NCBI GenBank assembly: GCA_964423345.1
Contig: CAYREV010000003.1
Span: forward strand, 79,208 to 143,207
DNA length: 64,000 bases
Direction: 5' to 3'
DNA from: CAYREV01 sp964423345
GTDB lineage: Bacteria > Bacteroidota > Rhodothermia > Balneolales > Balneolaceae
The notes under the pieces are model-generated. The model saw nothing but the letters and a program-made list of their open reading frames with translations, searched no databases and had not been told where the DNA came from. Every line of letters starts with the position of its first letter. Position 1 is the stretch's first letter. This document shows, piece after piece, positions 51,428 through 59,135 of the stretch. The position numbers and the translations under genes were made by a program.

Positions 51428-51638
51428 AACCCTAAATATTAGCTTGCGGAAACGTGAGGTTCCAAGATAATAAATGTTTGGGACTTAAGGGAATAGGCCG
51501 GTGTGGCAAAATTATTTCTCCCGCATTTTAATTTGCCTGAAAAAAATCCATGTAAAACTCTGTTAACGACAGAATTTTACGGGGTTGATACGTTGTTATT
51601 ATGTTAGGCTGCAATATGAACCCGAGTATCATCCACAG

Positions 51639-52850
51639 ATGGAAAATACCATGAATAACTGGCTGTCACATTTGGAGTGTTCAAGAAGCGGCAAGAAATA
51701 CGATGCCCGTGAGCTTCATAATATTTCGGAGCAGGGTGCACCCCTGCTGGCCCGTTATGATTTGGACCGGGCAAGGAAAGCGTTGAACAGGCATATTTTT
51801 TCCAGCCGGGAAGATAATTTGTGGCGTTATAGAGAGTTGCTTCCCGTAAGGGACAGCCAGCATCTTATTAGCCTGGGAGAGGGATGTACCCCACTCCGCC
51901 GGGTGGACCGCCTCTCCCGCCGGATGGATTTTTCCCGGCTGTATATTAAGGACGAGTCGCTGAATCCCACCGGTTCCTTCAAGGCCCGCGGCATTGCAGT
52001 TGCCATAAGCGCAGCTGTCGAAAGGGGTGCCAGTAAATTTGCGATGCCCTCTGCCGGCAATGCGGCCGGTGCCATGGCAGCTTATACGGCGGAGGCCGGT
52101 GTGGAGTCGAATGTATTTATGCCGAAGGATACCCCCCTGGCCTTCAGGCTGGAGTGCGATTATTACGGGGCAAATGTTGAGCTTATAGAGGGGCTTATCA
52201 CGGATTGTGGAAAACTGGTGGAGGAACACAGGGAGAGCGAAGGGTGGTTTGAGGTCTCTACCCTTAAAGAGCCGTATCGGATTGAAGGCAAAAAGACCAT
52301 GGGGTACGAACTGGCCGAGCAGCTCGATTGGTCGCTGCCCGATGTGATTATCTACCCCACGGGGGGCGGCACCGGGCTCATAGGTATGTGGAAGGCTTTT
52401 GAAGAGATGGAGCAGTTGGGCTGGATCGGGCCGGAGCGTCCCCGGATGGTTGTGGTGCAGACGGAAGGGTGCGCACCCATCGTACGCGCTTTTTCGGAGG
52501 GGCGGTCGTCGGCCCGGGCATGGGATGATGCCGAAACGGTGGTATCCGGTCTGAAGGTGCCCGATGCTCTGGGCGACTTTTTAATTTTGGATGCCCTGTA
52601 TGAGAGCAACGGAACAGCCGTGGCGGTCAGCGATGAAGACTGTATCAATTATTCCCGGATGATGGCCAGCCATACCGGTATCTTTCCGGCTCCCGAAGGA
52701 GGGGCAACCCTTGCGGCTTTCGACAAACTGCACCGGCAGAAATGGATAAGAGAAGACGACCGGGTGGTGCTTTTCAATACGGGGAGCGGCTTAAAATACC
52801 TGGAGGCGCTGAACCGGCAGGTAGCCCGCCCCGAACTGGAGCAGGCCTGA
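51639..52850 (+). CDS. thrC: Threonine synthase with degenerate zinc ribbon
   Basis: A 403-residue PLP enzyme converting phosphohomoserine to threonine. PLP is bound by Lys in DESLNPTGSFKARGIA; the phosphate loop is MPSAGNAAGAMAAY; YPTGGGTGLIGMW is the Gly-rich site. The N-terminus LECSRSGKKYDARELHNIS corresponds to the zinc-ribbon motif CSxCGxxY...CxCG, but only the first Cys remains. Two ATGs (51639, 51651) both fit; the frame opens from TTG at 51585. Standing alone, without hom or thrB. A pathway other than threonine (for example a related PLP lyase) is possible. Confidence 0.88.
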   Translation: MENTMNNWLSHLECSRSGKKYDARELHNISEQGAPLLARYDLDRARKALNRHIFSSREDNLWRYRELLPVRDSQHLISLGEGCTPLRRVDRLSRRMDFSRLYIKDESLNPTGSFKARGIAVAISAAVERGASKFAMPSAGNAAGAMAAYTAEAGVESNVFMPKDTPLAFRLECDYYGANVELIEGLITDCGKLVEEHRESEGWFEVSTLKEPYRIEGKKTMGYELAEQLDWSLPDVIIYPTGGGTGLIGMWKAFEEMEQLGWIGPERPRMVVVQTEGCAPIVRAFSEGRSSARAWDDAETVVSGLKVPDALGDFLILDALYESNGTAVAVSDEDCINYSRMMASHTGIFPAPEGGATLAAFDKLHRQKWIREDDRVVLFNTGSGLKYLEALNRQVARPELEQA

Positions 52851-52862
52851 TACCCGAGAGGG

Positions 52863-53033
52863 TTTGGCGTTTCCGGACGGGTAGGTGCCGCCGCCGGATA
52901 TTTTGAACCACTTGGCTACGGGCGTCTTACTCCGATCGCCCATTGCGACGGACTGAACCTTCCAAAAGCCGGTGATTTGCTGGGCGCGGGTTGTCAGGGG
53001 GGTGATAAAGAAAGCAATGGTTCCCTGCCGCAT
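52863..53033 (-). pseudogene. Truncated start of a secreted-protein gene
   Basis: The first ~55 codons read as a start followed by a signal-peptide-like stretch and ITGFWKVQSVAMGDRSKTPVAKWFKISGGGTY, which matches a Bacteroidota secreted family with ITGxWKVxxV...TPVAKWF. Beyond residue 55 the frame runs into nonsense and then antisense of the threonine synthase gene. The ATG directly follows the polymerase stop codon (CTA then CAT on the plus strand), so it was probably a coupled downstream gene. It looks like a remnant left by deletion. Confidence 0.5.
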
Positions 53034-54392
53034 CTACATCGACCGCTCCTTGAAATGGGTGTTTCCCTTGACCTCGAAATGGCTGATGCCGTGATCGACG
53101 GTATCCATGCCGAAGCGGTTGTTGAGATAGTCCATCGCCCGGTACATGCGCTGAATGTCCGGGTTCTCCCGGAAGAACAGTTCCATCTGGGTGGTCATAT
53201 TCAGTTCGGTGGTGCCCAGCATAATTGCGCGAAACCGCTTGCCCCGGTCCCTGCAGTAGCGCAGCATGGGCATCGCTTTCTGCAGGCAGCTCTGCAGCAC
53301 ATAGCCGTCGAGGTTGGTCAGCCCCGGCGCGCGGAAGGTAAAGGAGAAGCCCTCCCTGCCGCTTCCCTGAAAGCGGACGTTGCCGAAGAATTTGTCGGAT
53401 TTCTTGCCGTAGCCCCTCAGCCGGTAGCAGACCTGGCGGACACCCTTTGCCAGTTCGCCGGCCACTTTCCAGGGGTCTGTTGTCCAAGTGGAGAATGTAT
53501 GTCCATAGGATACCCGCTCGGGCACGTAGTCGCTCTGGTCCATTACCACGGCCTGGTCCTTGCCGGCGACGGTCATCCACAGGATCTTTCCGAAATACTG
53601 TCCGAAGAGCCGCTGAAAAACGGGATAGCCCCGCTCGATGCCGTCTCTGATAGTGTAGAGCCCTTCAAGTTTCAGTTTGGCATAGCGCCGCCGCCCGATG
53701 CCCCAGACCTCGTCGAGGGGCAGCGGCCATATCTGCTGCCGTATCTCCTCTCCGGTGTGAATGACGGTCAGCCCGTCGGGTTTTTGCAGGTCGGAGGCCA
53801 GCTTCGAATAGGTCTTGGAGGTGGAGATACCCACGCTGCAGTAGAGGCCGGTTTCCTCGCGGATGGCTTCCTTCACTTCCCAGCCCATCTCGAGCAGCTG
53901 CTCGCGGGAGGCTCCGCGCCTCCAGGTGATATCCAGGAAGAATTCGTCCATGCTGTAGGCTTCGGTGTCGGGCGAGAAGGTATCGAGCACCTCCTTGATG
54001 CGCTTGCTGAACGCCTTGTATTTATCGTAGTCTACCTGTTTGAGCACGACGAAGGGACAGAGCCGGTAGGCCTCGAGGGCACTCGATCCGGTGGTGATGC
54101 CCCACTCGCGGGCTTCGTAGGAGCTGGTGGCGACGATGCCCTTTACGGTGCCGTCTTCCTTGCGCCAGCCGCCCACCACCACCGGCATGCCGTAGAGGTT
54201 GTAACAGAGCTGTTCGACCTGGGCATAGAAGGCGTTCATGTCGACATGCATATAGAGGCGGTCTTCCATGCTGCGGTGCTGCATGTCGGCCGCTATGGTC
54301 TGGTAGCGGGTGATGTTGTGAACGTTTTTCTGCAGCTGGTACGGCCCGGGATCGGGAAGGTCCGGCAGGCCGGAAGATCTGTAAATATTCAT
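53034..54392 (-). CDS. Y-family translesion DNA polymerase, UmuC/DinB-like
   Basis: A 452-residue error-prone polymerase. Metal ligands are Asp51 in YMHVDMNAFYAQVEQ and Asp149-Glu150 in AYSMDEFFLDIT, so it should be active. The HhH/thumb region has LDEVWGIGRRRYAKLKLEGL and the little finger is present. Near the C-terminus TTQMELFF fits a beta-clamp-binding motif (QxxLF). About 45 residues precede the usual start; MEDRLYMHVDM at 54269 is the alternative start. The start at 54392 is preferred because a LexA-like palindrome lies 33 bases upstream. Divergent from the 102-residue protein gene; lexA lies beyond it. Confidence 0.92.
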   Translation of the reverse strand: MNIYRSSGLPDLPDPGPYQLQKNVHNITRYQTIAADMQHRSMEDRLYMHVDMNAFYAQVEQLCYNLYGMPVVVGGWRKEDGTVKGIVATSSYEAREWGITTGSSALEAYRLCPFVVLKQVDYDKYKAFSKRIKEVLDTFSPDTEAYSMDEFFLDITWRRGASREQLLEMGWEVKEAIREETGLYCSVGISTSKTYSKLASDLQKPDGLTVIHTGEEIRQQIWPLPLDEVWGIGRRRYAKLKLEGLYTIRDGIERGYPVFQRLFGQYFGKILWMTVAGKDQAVVMDQSDYVPERVSYGHTFSTWTTDPWKVAGELAKGVRQVCYRLRGYGKKSDKFFGNVRFQGSGREGFSFTFRAPGLTNLDGYVLQSCLQKAMPMLRYCRDRGKRFRAIMLGTTELNMTTQMELFFRENPDIQRMYRAMDYLNNRFGMDTVDHGISHFEVKGNTHFKERSM

Positions 54393-54424
54393 GTTGACAA
54401 AGCGCCGGGGCGGATATAATTTAT

Positions 54425-54440
54425 ATGTACGAATGTACAT
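54425..54440. promoter_or_regulatory. LexA-like box in the polymerase / 102-residue protein divergent promoter
   Basis: ATGTACGAATGTACAT, an imperfect inverted repeat lying 33 bases from the polymerase start and 41 bases from the start of the divergent gene. It matches the sequence in front of lexA (55471-55486) at 12 of 16 positions, with identical outer arms, so one site could control both divergent genes. Confidence 0.75.
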
Positions 54441-54480
54441 AATATAAAATCTGTTATTTAAATCAAACAGGAGTAGAGGA

Positions 54481-54789
54481 ATGGAGCAGAAGCAAGGCAG
54501 TGAGAAGGAACCGGAGCCGCTGATAGTGATCACCACGGTGGCCTCTTTTGCCGACAGGGAACGGCAGATCAACCGCCGCCTGCAGCCGATCAGGATTTTG
54601 AGGCGCGGCGGACAGGTTCATCATGTCCGCACAATCCGCAAGTGCCATGAGGAGCCGGTGGGCCACGGGCACAAGCAGATCCACATCACGCTGCAGACCC
54701 GCGACGACCGCTACCTGGATATCGTCTTCGATACGCGCAAGGTGGGCTGGTACCTGGTCTACGAGGAGGCCGGGATGATTTTGGATTAG
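54481..54789 (+). CDS. Uncharacterised 102-residue protein beside SOS genes
   Basis: No family is recognised. The protein is basic and mixed alpha/beta, with no signal or membrane segment: PLIVITTVASFADRERQINRRLQPIRILRRGGQVHHVRTIRKCHEE, then HKQIHITLQTRDDRYLDIVFDTRKVGWYLVYEEAG. The first block is rich in Arg/His, suggesting nucleic-acid contact (inference). Evidence that it is a gene: 41 bases from a LexA-like palindrome shared with a divergent polymerase gene, a compact coding pattern with a start directly after the promoter, convergent end 28 bases from lexA, and no other overlap. The ribosome binding sequence (aggagtagagga) is good. Likely SOS-induced. Confidence 0.75.
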   Translation: MEQKQGSEKEPEPLIVITTVASFADRERQINRRLQPIRILRRGGQVHHVRTIRKCHEEPVGHGHKQIHITLQTRDDRYLDIVFDTRKVGWYLVYEEAGMILD

Positions 54790-54816
54790 GGGACGCGGAA
54801 GCGGCCTGCAGGGCCG

Positions 54817-55458
54817 TCAGTAGGGGGACTTGAATATGCCCTTCTCGTTCATGTGTCCCACATACTTGCCCAGGATGCGTACCTCCTCAGCTTCGTCGGG
54901 CTCGATGATGATGTCGTCATACTCCGGGTTGGCCGGCTTGAGCCGCAGCCGGTTCCGTTCCTTCTGAACCTTTTTAAGGGTGGTCTCCCCGTTATAGAGC
55001 ACGGCCCCCACATCCCCGCTGTGCAGCTCGGTCCTGGAGAGCAGTACAAAGTCGCCGTCGGTGATATCCAGCCCCTTCATGCTCATTCCTTTTACGCGCA
55101 GGGCGAAGAGGTTGTCGGCCTTGGGGAAGAGGTGATCGAAGGTGAGTTCGCCCAGGTCCGACTCGATGGCTTCGCGCATGGCGCCGGCCGTAATTTCTCC
55201 GAGCACGGGGATGGAGGAGCCGGCCTCGCCCCGCCCCGGCCAGGCGTCGGCCGGCGAGCTGAAGGTGTAGTTCTCCGGCCCGTCCTTTTTGAGGTAGCCT
55301 TTCTCAACGAGGGCCCGGTGGTATTGCACCGAGCTGTTGGCCGATTTCAGGCCGTTGAGCTCCGCGGCCTCGCGGTGGCTGGGCAGCCGCAGGTGCGTCC
55401 GGAAAAAGGAAACCAGGCTGTCGTAGAATTCCTGCTGTTTGTCTGTAAGCGGTTTCAT
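54817..55458 (-). CDS. lexA: LexA repressor
   Basis: A 213-residue SOS repressor. The N-terminal winged helix is LTDKQQEFYDSLVSFFRTHLRLPSHREAAELNGLKSANSSVQYHRALVEKGYL. Self-cleavage is predicted at Ala91-Gly92 in EITAGAMRE, with catalytic Ser126 (GMSMKGLDITDGD) and Lys162 (TTLKKVQ) in the S24 domain. The divergent HTH differs from Escherichia LexA, in line with the different operator. A LexA-like palindrome lies 13 bases upstream, so autoregulation is expected. Convergent with the 102-residue protein gene. Confidence 0.92.
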   Translation of the reverse strand: MKPLTDKQQEFYDSLVSFFRTHLRLPSHREAAELNGLKSANSSVQYHRALVEKGYLKKDGPENYTFSSPADAWPGRGEAGSSIPVLGEITAGAMREAIESDLGELTFDHLFPKADNLFALRVKGMSMKGLDITDGDFVLLSRTELHSGDVGAVLYNGETTLKKVQKERNRLRLKPANPEYDDIIIEPDEAEEVRILGKYVGHMNEKGIFKSPY

Positions 55459-55470
55459 AGGGATCGGTTC

Positions 55471-55486
55471 ATGTACATATATACAT
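55471..55486 (-). promoter_or_regulatory. LexA-like box upstream of lexA
   Basis: ATGTACATATATACAT: outer arms ATGTA/TACAT, the same as in the polymerase-side box, 13 bases before the lexA start codon. Confidence 0.75.
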
Positions 55487-55543
55487 AATATAGGGAGGGG
55501 GAGCCGTTTTTGAAAATGGGGCCGGGATGCCGGAGGGCGGAAG

Positions 55544-55616
55544 TACCCCTACCAAGACTCGAACTTGGATCTAAGGTTTAGGAAACCTTTGTTCTCTCCG
55601 GTTGAACTATAGGGGC
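55544..55616 (-). tRNA. tRNA-Arg (CCT)
   Basis: Read on the minus strand it begins GCCCCTATAGTTCAACCGGA. The acceptor stem is GCCCCTA with TAGGGGT, one terminal G-U pair. The anticodon stem AAGGT/ACCTT encloses loop TTCCTAA with anticodon CCT. The T arm has CAAGTTCGAGTCTTG. No CCA is encoded. Confidence 0.95.
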
Positions 55617-55757
55617 ATGAATTTGCATTGCCTAAGATAAGAAATGAACGGAATCTTGGGAACCGCTTATTTGATGTAATTTTTGCCCCTGAAAAGAGTA
55701 CAAGCTGCCTTCCCGGTTAATGTGAGCGTTGCCCGGCTCTTTTGATCGTTGAATAAA

Positions 55758-55787
55758 AAAAGGCGAATCCCGGAGGATTCGCCTTTT
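55758..55787 (-). terminator. Terminator downstream of the TSP3-OmpA gene
   Basis: AAAAGGCGAATCC (55758-55770) and GGATTCGCCTTTT (55775-55787) form a perfect stem with a cgga loop and A/T outer runs; it is 25 bases beyond the stop codon. Confidence 0.9.
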
Positions 55788-55812
55788 GTAAACCTTGGAG
55801 TACTACCGAAAT

Positions 55813-56712
55813 TTAGTTGTTCGGCCGGTACTTGTACGGGCTGAGGGGATGTGACTCTGCTCGGCGGTTACGCTCGCAACCGAGTTCTTCGGTTTGATCC
55901 ATGCAGGGGTTGGGAGCTTTACCCAATCCGCGAGACTCGATACGATCGGCAGAAATACCGTTTTCGGTATAAAATTCTACCACAGAAGCTGCACGGCGCT
56001 TACTGAGACGCAGGTTGTACTGGTCTCCACCGACGTGGTCGGTGTATGCGTCGATGCGAATGCGGAAGTTCGGAGCATTCGTCAGCTTCTTGACGTTCTC
56101 GTTAAGGATACGAGCCGCATCCTCCCGGATATTGGACTTGTCAAAGTTAAAGTTGATGGTGCCCATATCGTTGTCTTTCAGAAATGCAGGCTTCTGGCTG
56201 TCGTTGGCATCGGTTCCCATCTCAACTTCCTGGGAATCGGTAAAACCGTCGCCATCGCTGTCTGCATTGTTCGGGTCGGTGTTGTACTCATTGACCTCTT
56301 CGGCATCCGTGAGTCCGTCACCGTCGGAATCGGCTTCCAGCGGGTTGGTTCTGTGCTGGTTCACTTCGGCCCCGTCGGAAAGTCCGTCACCGTCGGTATC
56401 GGCTTTCAGGGGATCCGTGTTGTGAGAATTCACTTCGGCCCCGTCGTTCAGTCCGTCGCCGTCAGTGTCAGCTTTTAATGGGTCGGTTCCATATCTGTTG
56501 ACTTCATCTCCGTCGGAAAGTCCGTCGCCGTCCGTGTCGGCATTGTTGGCATCGGTTCCGAGGTCCGCTTCTTCAGCATCCGTCAATCCGTCACCATCGG
56601 TGTCAACCGGCTGTTCCTGGGTCGTTTCCTGGGTAGGACTGCAACCATATTGAAGGGTGACACCTCCGAAAAGCAAAAATGATACGAGTAATAGGTTAAG
56701 AGCTCTTTTCAT
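55813..56712 (-). CDS. OmpA-family lipoprotein with thrombospondin type 3 repeats
   Basis: A 299-residue outer-membrane lipoprotein. The signal ends at the Cys of LQYGCSPT (Cys24). Residues about 37-175 hold a run of calcium-binding TSP3-like repeats (DTDGDGLTDAEE, DTDGDGLSDGDE and near-identical copies, about six), Asp-rich and expected to bind Ca. Residues about 185-290 form an OmpA peptidoglycan-binding domain: TINFNFDKSNIREDAARILNENV, YNLRLSKRRAASVVEFYTENGI and GCERNRRAE. It tethers the outer membrane to the cell wall; the repeats act as a stiff spacer. Very similar to major Bacteroidota OmpA proteins. Followed by a strong terminator. Confidence 0.93.
   Translation of the reverse strand: MKRALNLLLVSFLLFGGVTLQYGCSPTQETTQEQPVDTDGDGLTDAEEADLGTDANNADTDGDGLSDGDEVNRYGTDPLKADTDGDGLNDGAEVNSHNTDPLKADTDGDGLSDGAEVNQHRTNPLEADSDGDGLTDAEEVNEYNTDPNNADSDGDGFTDSQEVEMGTDANDSQKPAFLKDNDMGTINFNFDKSNIREDAARILNENVKKLTNAPNFRIRIDAYTDHVGGDQYNLRLSKRRAASVVEFYTENGISADRIESRGLGKAPNPCMDQTEELGCERNRRAESHPLSPYKYRPNN
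56260..56620 (-). repeat. Imperfect tandem repeats coding TSP3 units
   Basis: A unit of about 60-70 bases encoding DxDGDGLxDxxEV...TDP recurs about six times with high DNA identity. It is a natural slippage and recombination tract within the OmpA-like gene. Confidence 0.75.
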
Positions 56713-56889
56713 TGTAATGGTACTCCTCTTAGGTTTATTAGTTTGAGTGAAATGATTTGATAAAAATGTTATTGCCCAGCTAAATTAATAATGAGAAATC
56801 TAAAATAACGATCCTCATCTATTCTAACAAAAAATGCTATTGTAAGTTAGCATTAATTTCAAATTCCCTATATATTGGGTGCCCTCAAT

Positions 56890-56963
<74 letters not shown>

Positions 56964-57141
56964 CTTTTGTTTTACTGCTTAAAAATTAGTTATTTATAAC
57001 TAACTTCATTAGTATAAACAGATTTTATACAGAAGAGTTCCGAACTAATTTACTATTCATCAACTCCCGGAACTGAATTGCACTTTCTTTAGGTTGCTGC
57101 ATAAAAGGGGTGTGGTTTATAATTTAAATAGTGGGGTTAAT

Positions 57142-58344
57142 ATGAATAGTAGGACCTTCAATTCTAATGTGGGAAGGTATTGCCTTGCAATTGCCTTTAT
57201 GTTTGCTGCAGCCTTTCCGATACAGGCACAAGATGCCCAGATTTTTCTGGAGCTGGAGATGGCTCCAAGCCTGACGCGGTCACAGTCCATTGATGTAACC
57301 AGTTTTATGCGTGGGGATGATCAGCGAGGGCCCAGCATGTACCGGGTGTTTATTCAGAATGAGGCAAACAATACGCCTGCCAAGAACCTATATTTACAAC
57401 GGCTGTGGAAGTCGGAAAAACGAGGAATTCTATCGGAAACGTATCAGGAACAGTCCACACCTTTTGAACTCAGGCCAAGGCAGAGGATCCTTGCCGGCAG
57501 CAAAAACCTGGAAAAAAGGCTTTCCCAGGGTAGAAACCAGGTTAATTTTGAGGGGGGGATGACCACCGCCGGGGAAGAATTAATGAATGATATGGGCGGT
57601 ACCGGCCAGCTCCCCCCGGATACTTATTCCCTGACAATCAATATCTACCAGGGCAACAATAGCCAGAACGGCGGTGTGTTGGTTGCAAGCGCCGAACAGG
57701 AATTTGGAGGCAACCTGGTTGCAAATGATCAGGGTTTTTACCTCTTGAGTCCCGGAGATGTGGTCGGATCGGGCATGGAAATCTTTAATGCCTATCCTGA
57801 ATTCAGGTGGGAGGGCAGCAACGGGGTTGCCTACCGGTTGATCGTAGTCAAGGCCGGCGGTCGGGAAAGCCCGGAATCACTGATCCAGGGGGCCCGGAGC
57901 TCGGAACCTTTGAGAGGAAGGGGCGTTTCCGGCCAGGGAAGCCTGCTGGACTTTGAAGTGGCAGATGTAACGGTTCGGCAGCCAAGCTACCAGCTGCCCA
58001 GCAGCGGTGTGCAGTCCCTTGAACCGGGAGGCACCTATTACTGGCAGGTTTTTGCAGAAATTAGAGGAAGCAGGGGCAGCCGGGAAACACGAAGCTCGGA
58101 AATATGGAGCTTTACCCTCTCGTCCGACGCTTCGGTACTCAGCTCTGCCCAGACCCGTGAACTGGAGCGCTTGCTCCGGAGATTGTCCAGAGACGGCCAG
58201 ATACCGCAGTTGTTGAGGGATGGATATGGATTGTGGTCGGTCGAAATTGACGGACAAACCTATTCGGGGACAGCAGCCCTTGAAAAACTTACCGAACTGG
58301 TAGAAAGGGCCAATGACGGTGAAATTTCGATTGTAAACAAGTAG
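57142..58344 (+). CDS. Secreted beta-rich protein of the FecR/CHASE2 cluster
   Basis: A 400-residue exported protein (signal 1-28, cleavage after FPIQAQ). No known family is recognised. The middle and C-terminal part contain a fibronectin-like strand pattern (FRWEGSNGVAYRLIVVKAG... YYWQVFAEIRGSRGSRETRSSEIWSFTL). The last 60 residues are helical (LERLLRRLSRDGQIPQLLRDGY). The ATG at 57142 fits the signal peptide; the frame opens at 57094 without signal character. It is separated from the FecR-domain gene by only 11 bases, so the two are co-transcribed. Probably periplasmic or outer-surface, perhaps a partner or ligand protein of the system. Confidence 0.8.
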   Translation: MNSRTFNSNVGRYCLAIAFMFAAAFPIQAQDAQIFLELEMAPSLTRSQSIDVTSFMRGDDQRGPSMYRVFIQNEANNTPAKNLYLQRLWKSEKRGILSETYQEQSTPFELRPRQRILAGSKNLEKRLSQGRNQVNFEGGMTTAGEELMNDMGGTGQLPPDTYSLTINIYQGNNSQNGGVLVASAEQEFGGNLVANDQGFYLLSPGDVVGSGMEIFNAYPEFRWEGSNGVAYRLIVVKAGGRESPESLIQGARSSEPLRGRGVSGQGSLLDFEVADVTVRQPSYQLPSSGVQSLEPGGTYYWQVFAEIRGSRGSRETRSSEIWSFTLSSDASVLSSAQTRELERLLRRLSRDGQIPQLLRDGYGLWSVEIDGQTYSGTAALEKLTELVERANDGEISIVNK

Positions 58345-58355
58345 AGGTAACCATT

Positions 58356-59075
58356 ATGAAAACTTCCAAACTATTTAAAGCAGGTAGCGGAGTGCTTCTT
58401 TGTCTCTTCCTGGCGGGAATGGTATCCGTCTCTTTGGTAGAGAAAGAAACAGCCAACCGCCCCCTTGCCTATGTTCAGAAATATAAGCCGCTGGTACAGG
58501 TGGACAATGAAGATAAGCAGATTATTGCCTCCCGGGCCGAACGGCTCTATAGCGGAGACACGCTTAGTACAGACGAGAACGGCTTTGCGCTGGTGCAGTT
58601 TATGGACAAAAGCATCGCCAAGGTTAAGCCGCAGTCGCAGCTTATCATTCAGGGCTCGGTGGATGGAAAGGCCAACACTTCCGCACGCATCAATCTTGAG
58701 GCGGGAGAGGTGTTCCTGAACATCACCAAACGCAACAACTCCAATTTTGAGGTGGCATCCAACACTTCGGTGGCTTCGGTCAAGGGTACGCAGTTCGGAG
58801 CCTCTTCCGATGATTATTACTGGGTGTTGGAAGGTGTTGTTGAAATGCTGTCAAACCGAACCGGCGGGGCGGTAGACCTTACCGAAAACATGTTCGGACG
58901 GCTGGAAGATGACGGTTCCATTATTACCGGTGCGCTTTCTGCCGAAGATATTGAAGAGCTGAACAGGGGGTACGAACAGCTGGAAAGCAAACTTGAACCG
59001 AAAGGAATAAAACTCAAGTTCAGAGACGAAAACGGACAAGTTAGAGAGATAGAGATGCAATATTTTGAAAACTAA
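58356..59075 (+). CDS. FecR-domain protein
   Basis: A 239-residue protein with an N-terminal signal anchor (LFKAGSGVLLCLFLAGMVSVSLV) and a FecR domain at about 60-160: SRAERLYSGDTLSTDENGFALVQFMDKSIAKVKPQSQLIIQGS, then INLEAGEVFLNITKRNNSNFEVASNTSVASVKGTQFGAS. A helical C-terminus follows (IEELNRGYEQLESKL). Here no FecI-type sigma factor or TonB-dependent receptor is adjacent, so it is not a classic iron-citrate regulator. FecR-type folds of this shape often accompany CHASE2 sensors; the neighbouring gene is one. Confidence 0.87.
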   Translation: MKTSKLFKAGSGVLLCLFLAGMVSVSLVEKETANRPLAYVQKYKPLVQVDNEDKQIIASRAERLYSGDTLSTDENGFALVQFMDKSIAKVKPQSQLIIQGSVDGKANTSARINLEAGEVFLNITKRNNSNFEVASNTSVASVKGTQFGASSDDYYWVLEGVVEMLSNRTGGAVDLTENMFGRLEDDGSIITGALSAEDIEELNRGYEQLESKLEPKGIKLKFRDENGQVREIEMQYFEN

Positions 59076-59135
59076 ACGTGCTGAGGAAGGTTAAATCAAA
59101 TACGTTGGCTGAACCTCGGCATTCGGGGGTGACCG

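Noticed and set aside
52977..54419. A 480-codon plus-strand open frame across the polymerase locus
   Set aside because: It is antisense to a Y-family polymerase with all catalytic motifs; its protein is low-complexity Val/Gly/His-rich with no domain.
54802..54816. CGGCC/GGCCG inverted repeat between the 102-residue gene and lexA as a terminator
   Set aside because: Only a 5-bp stem with no T tract on either strand; too weak to call.
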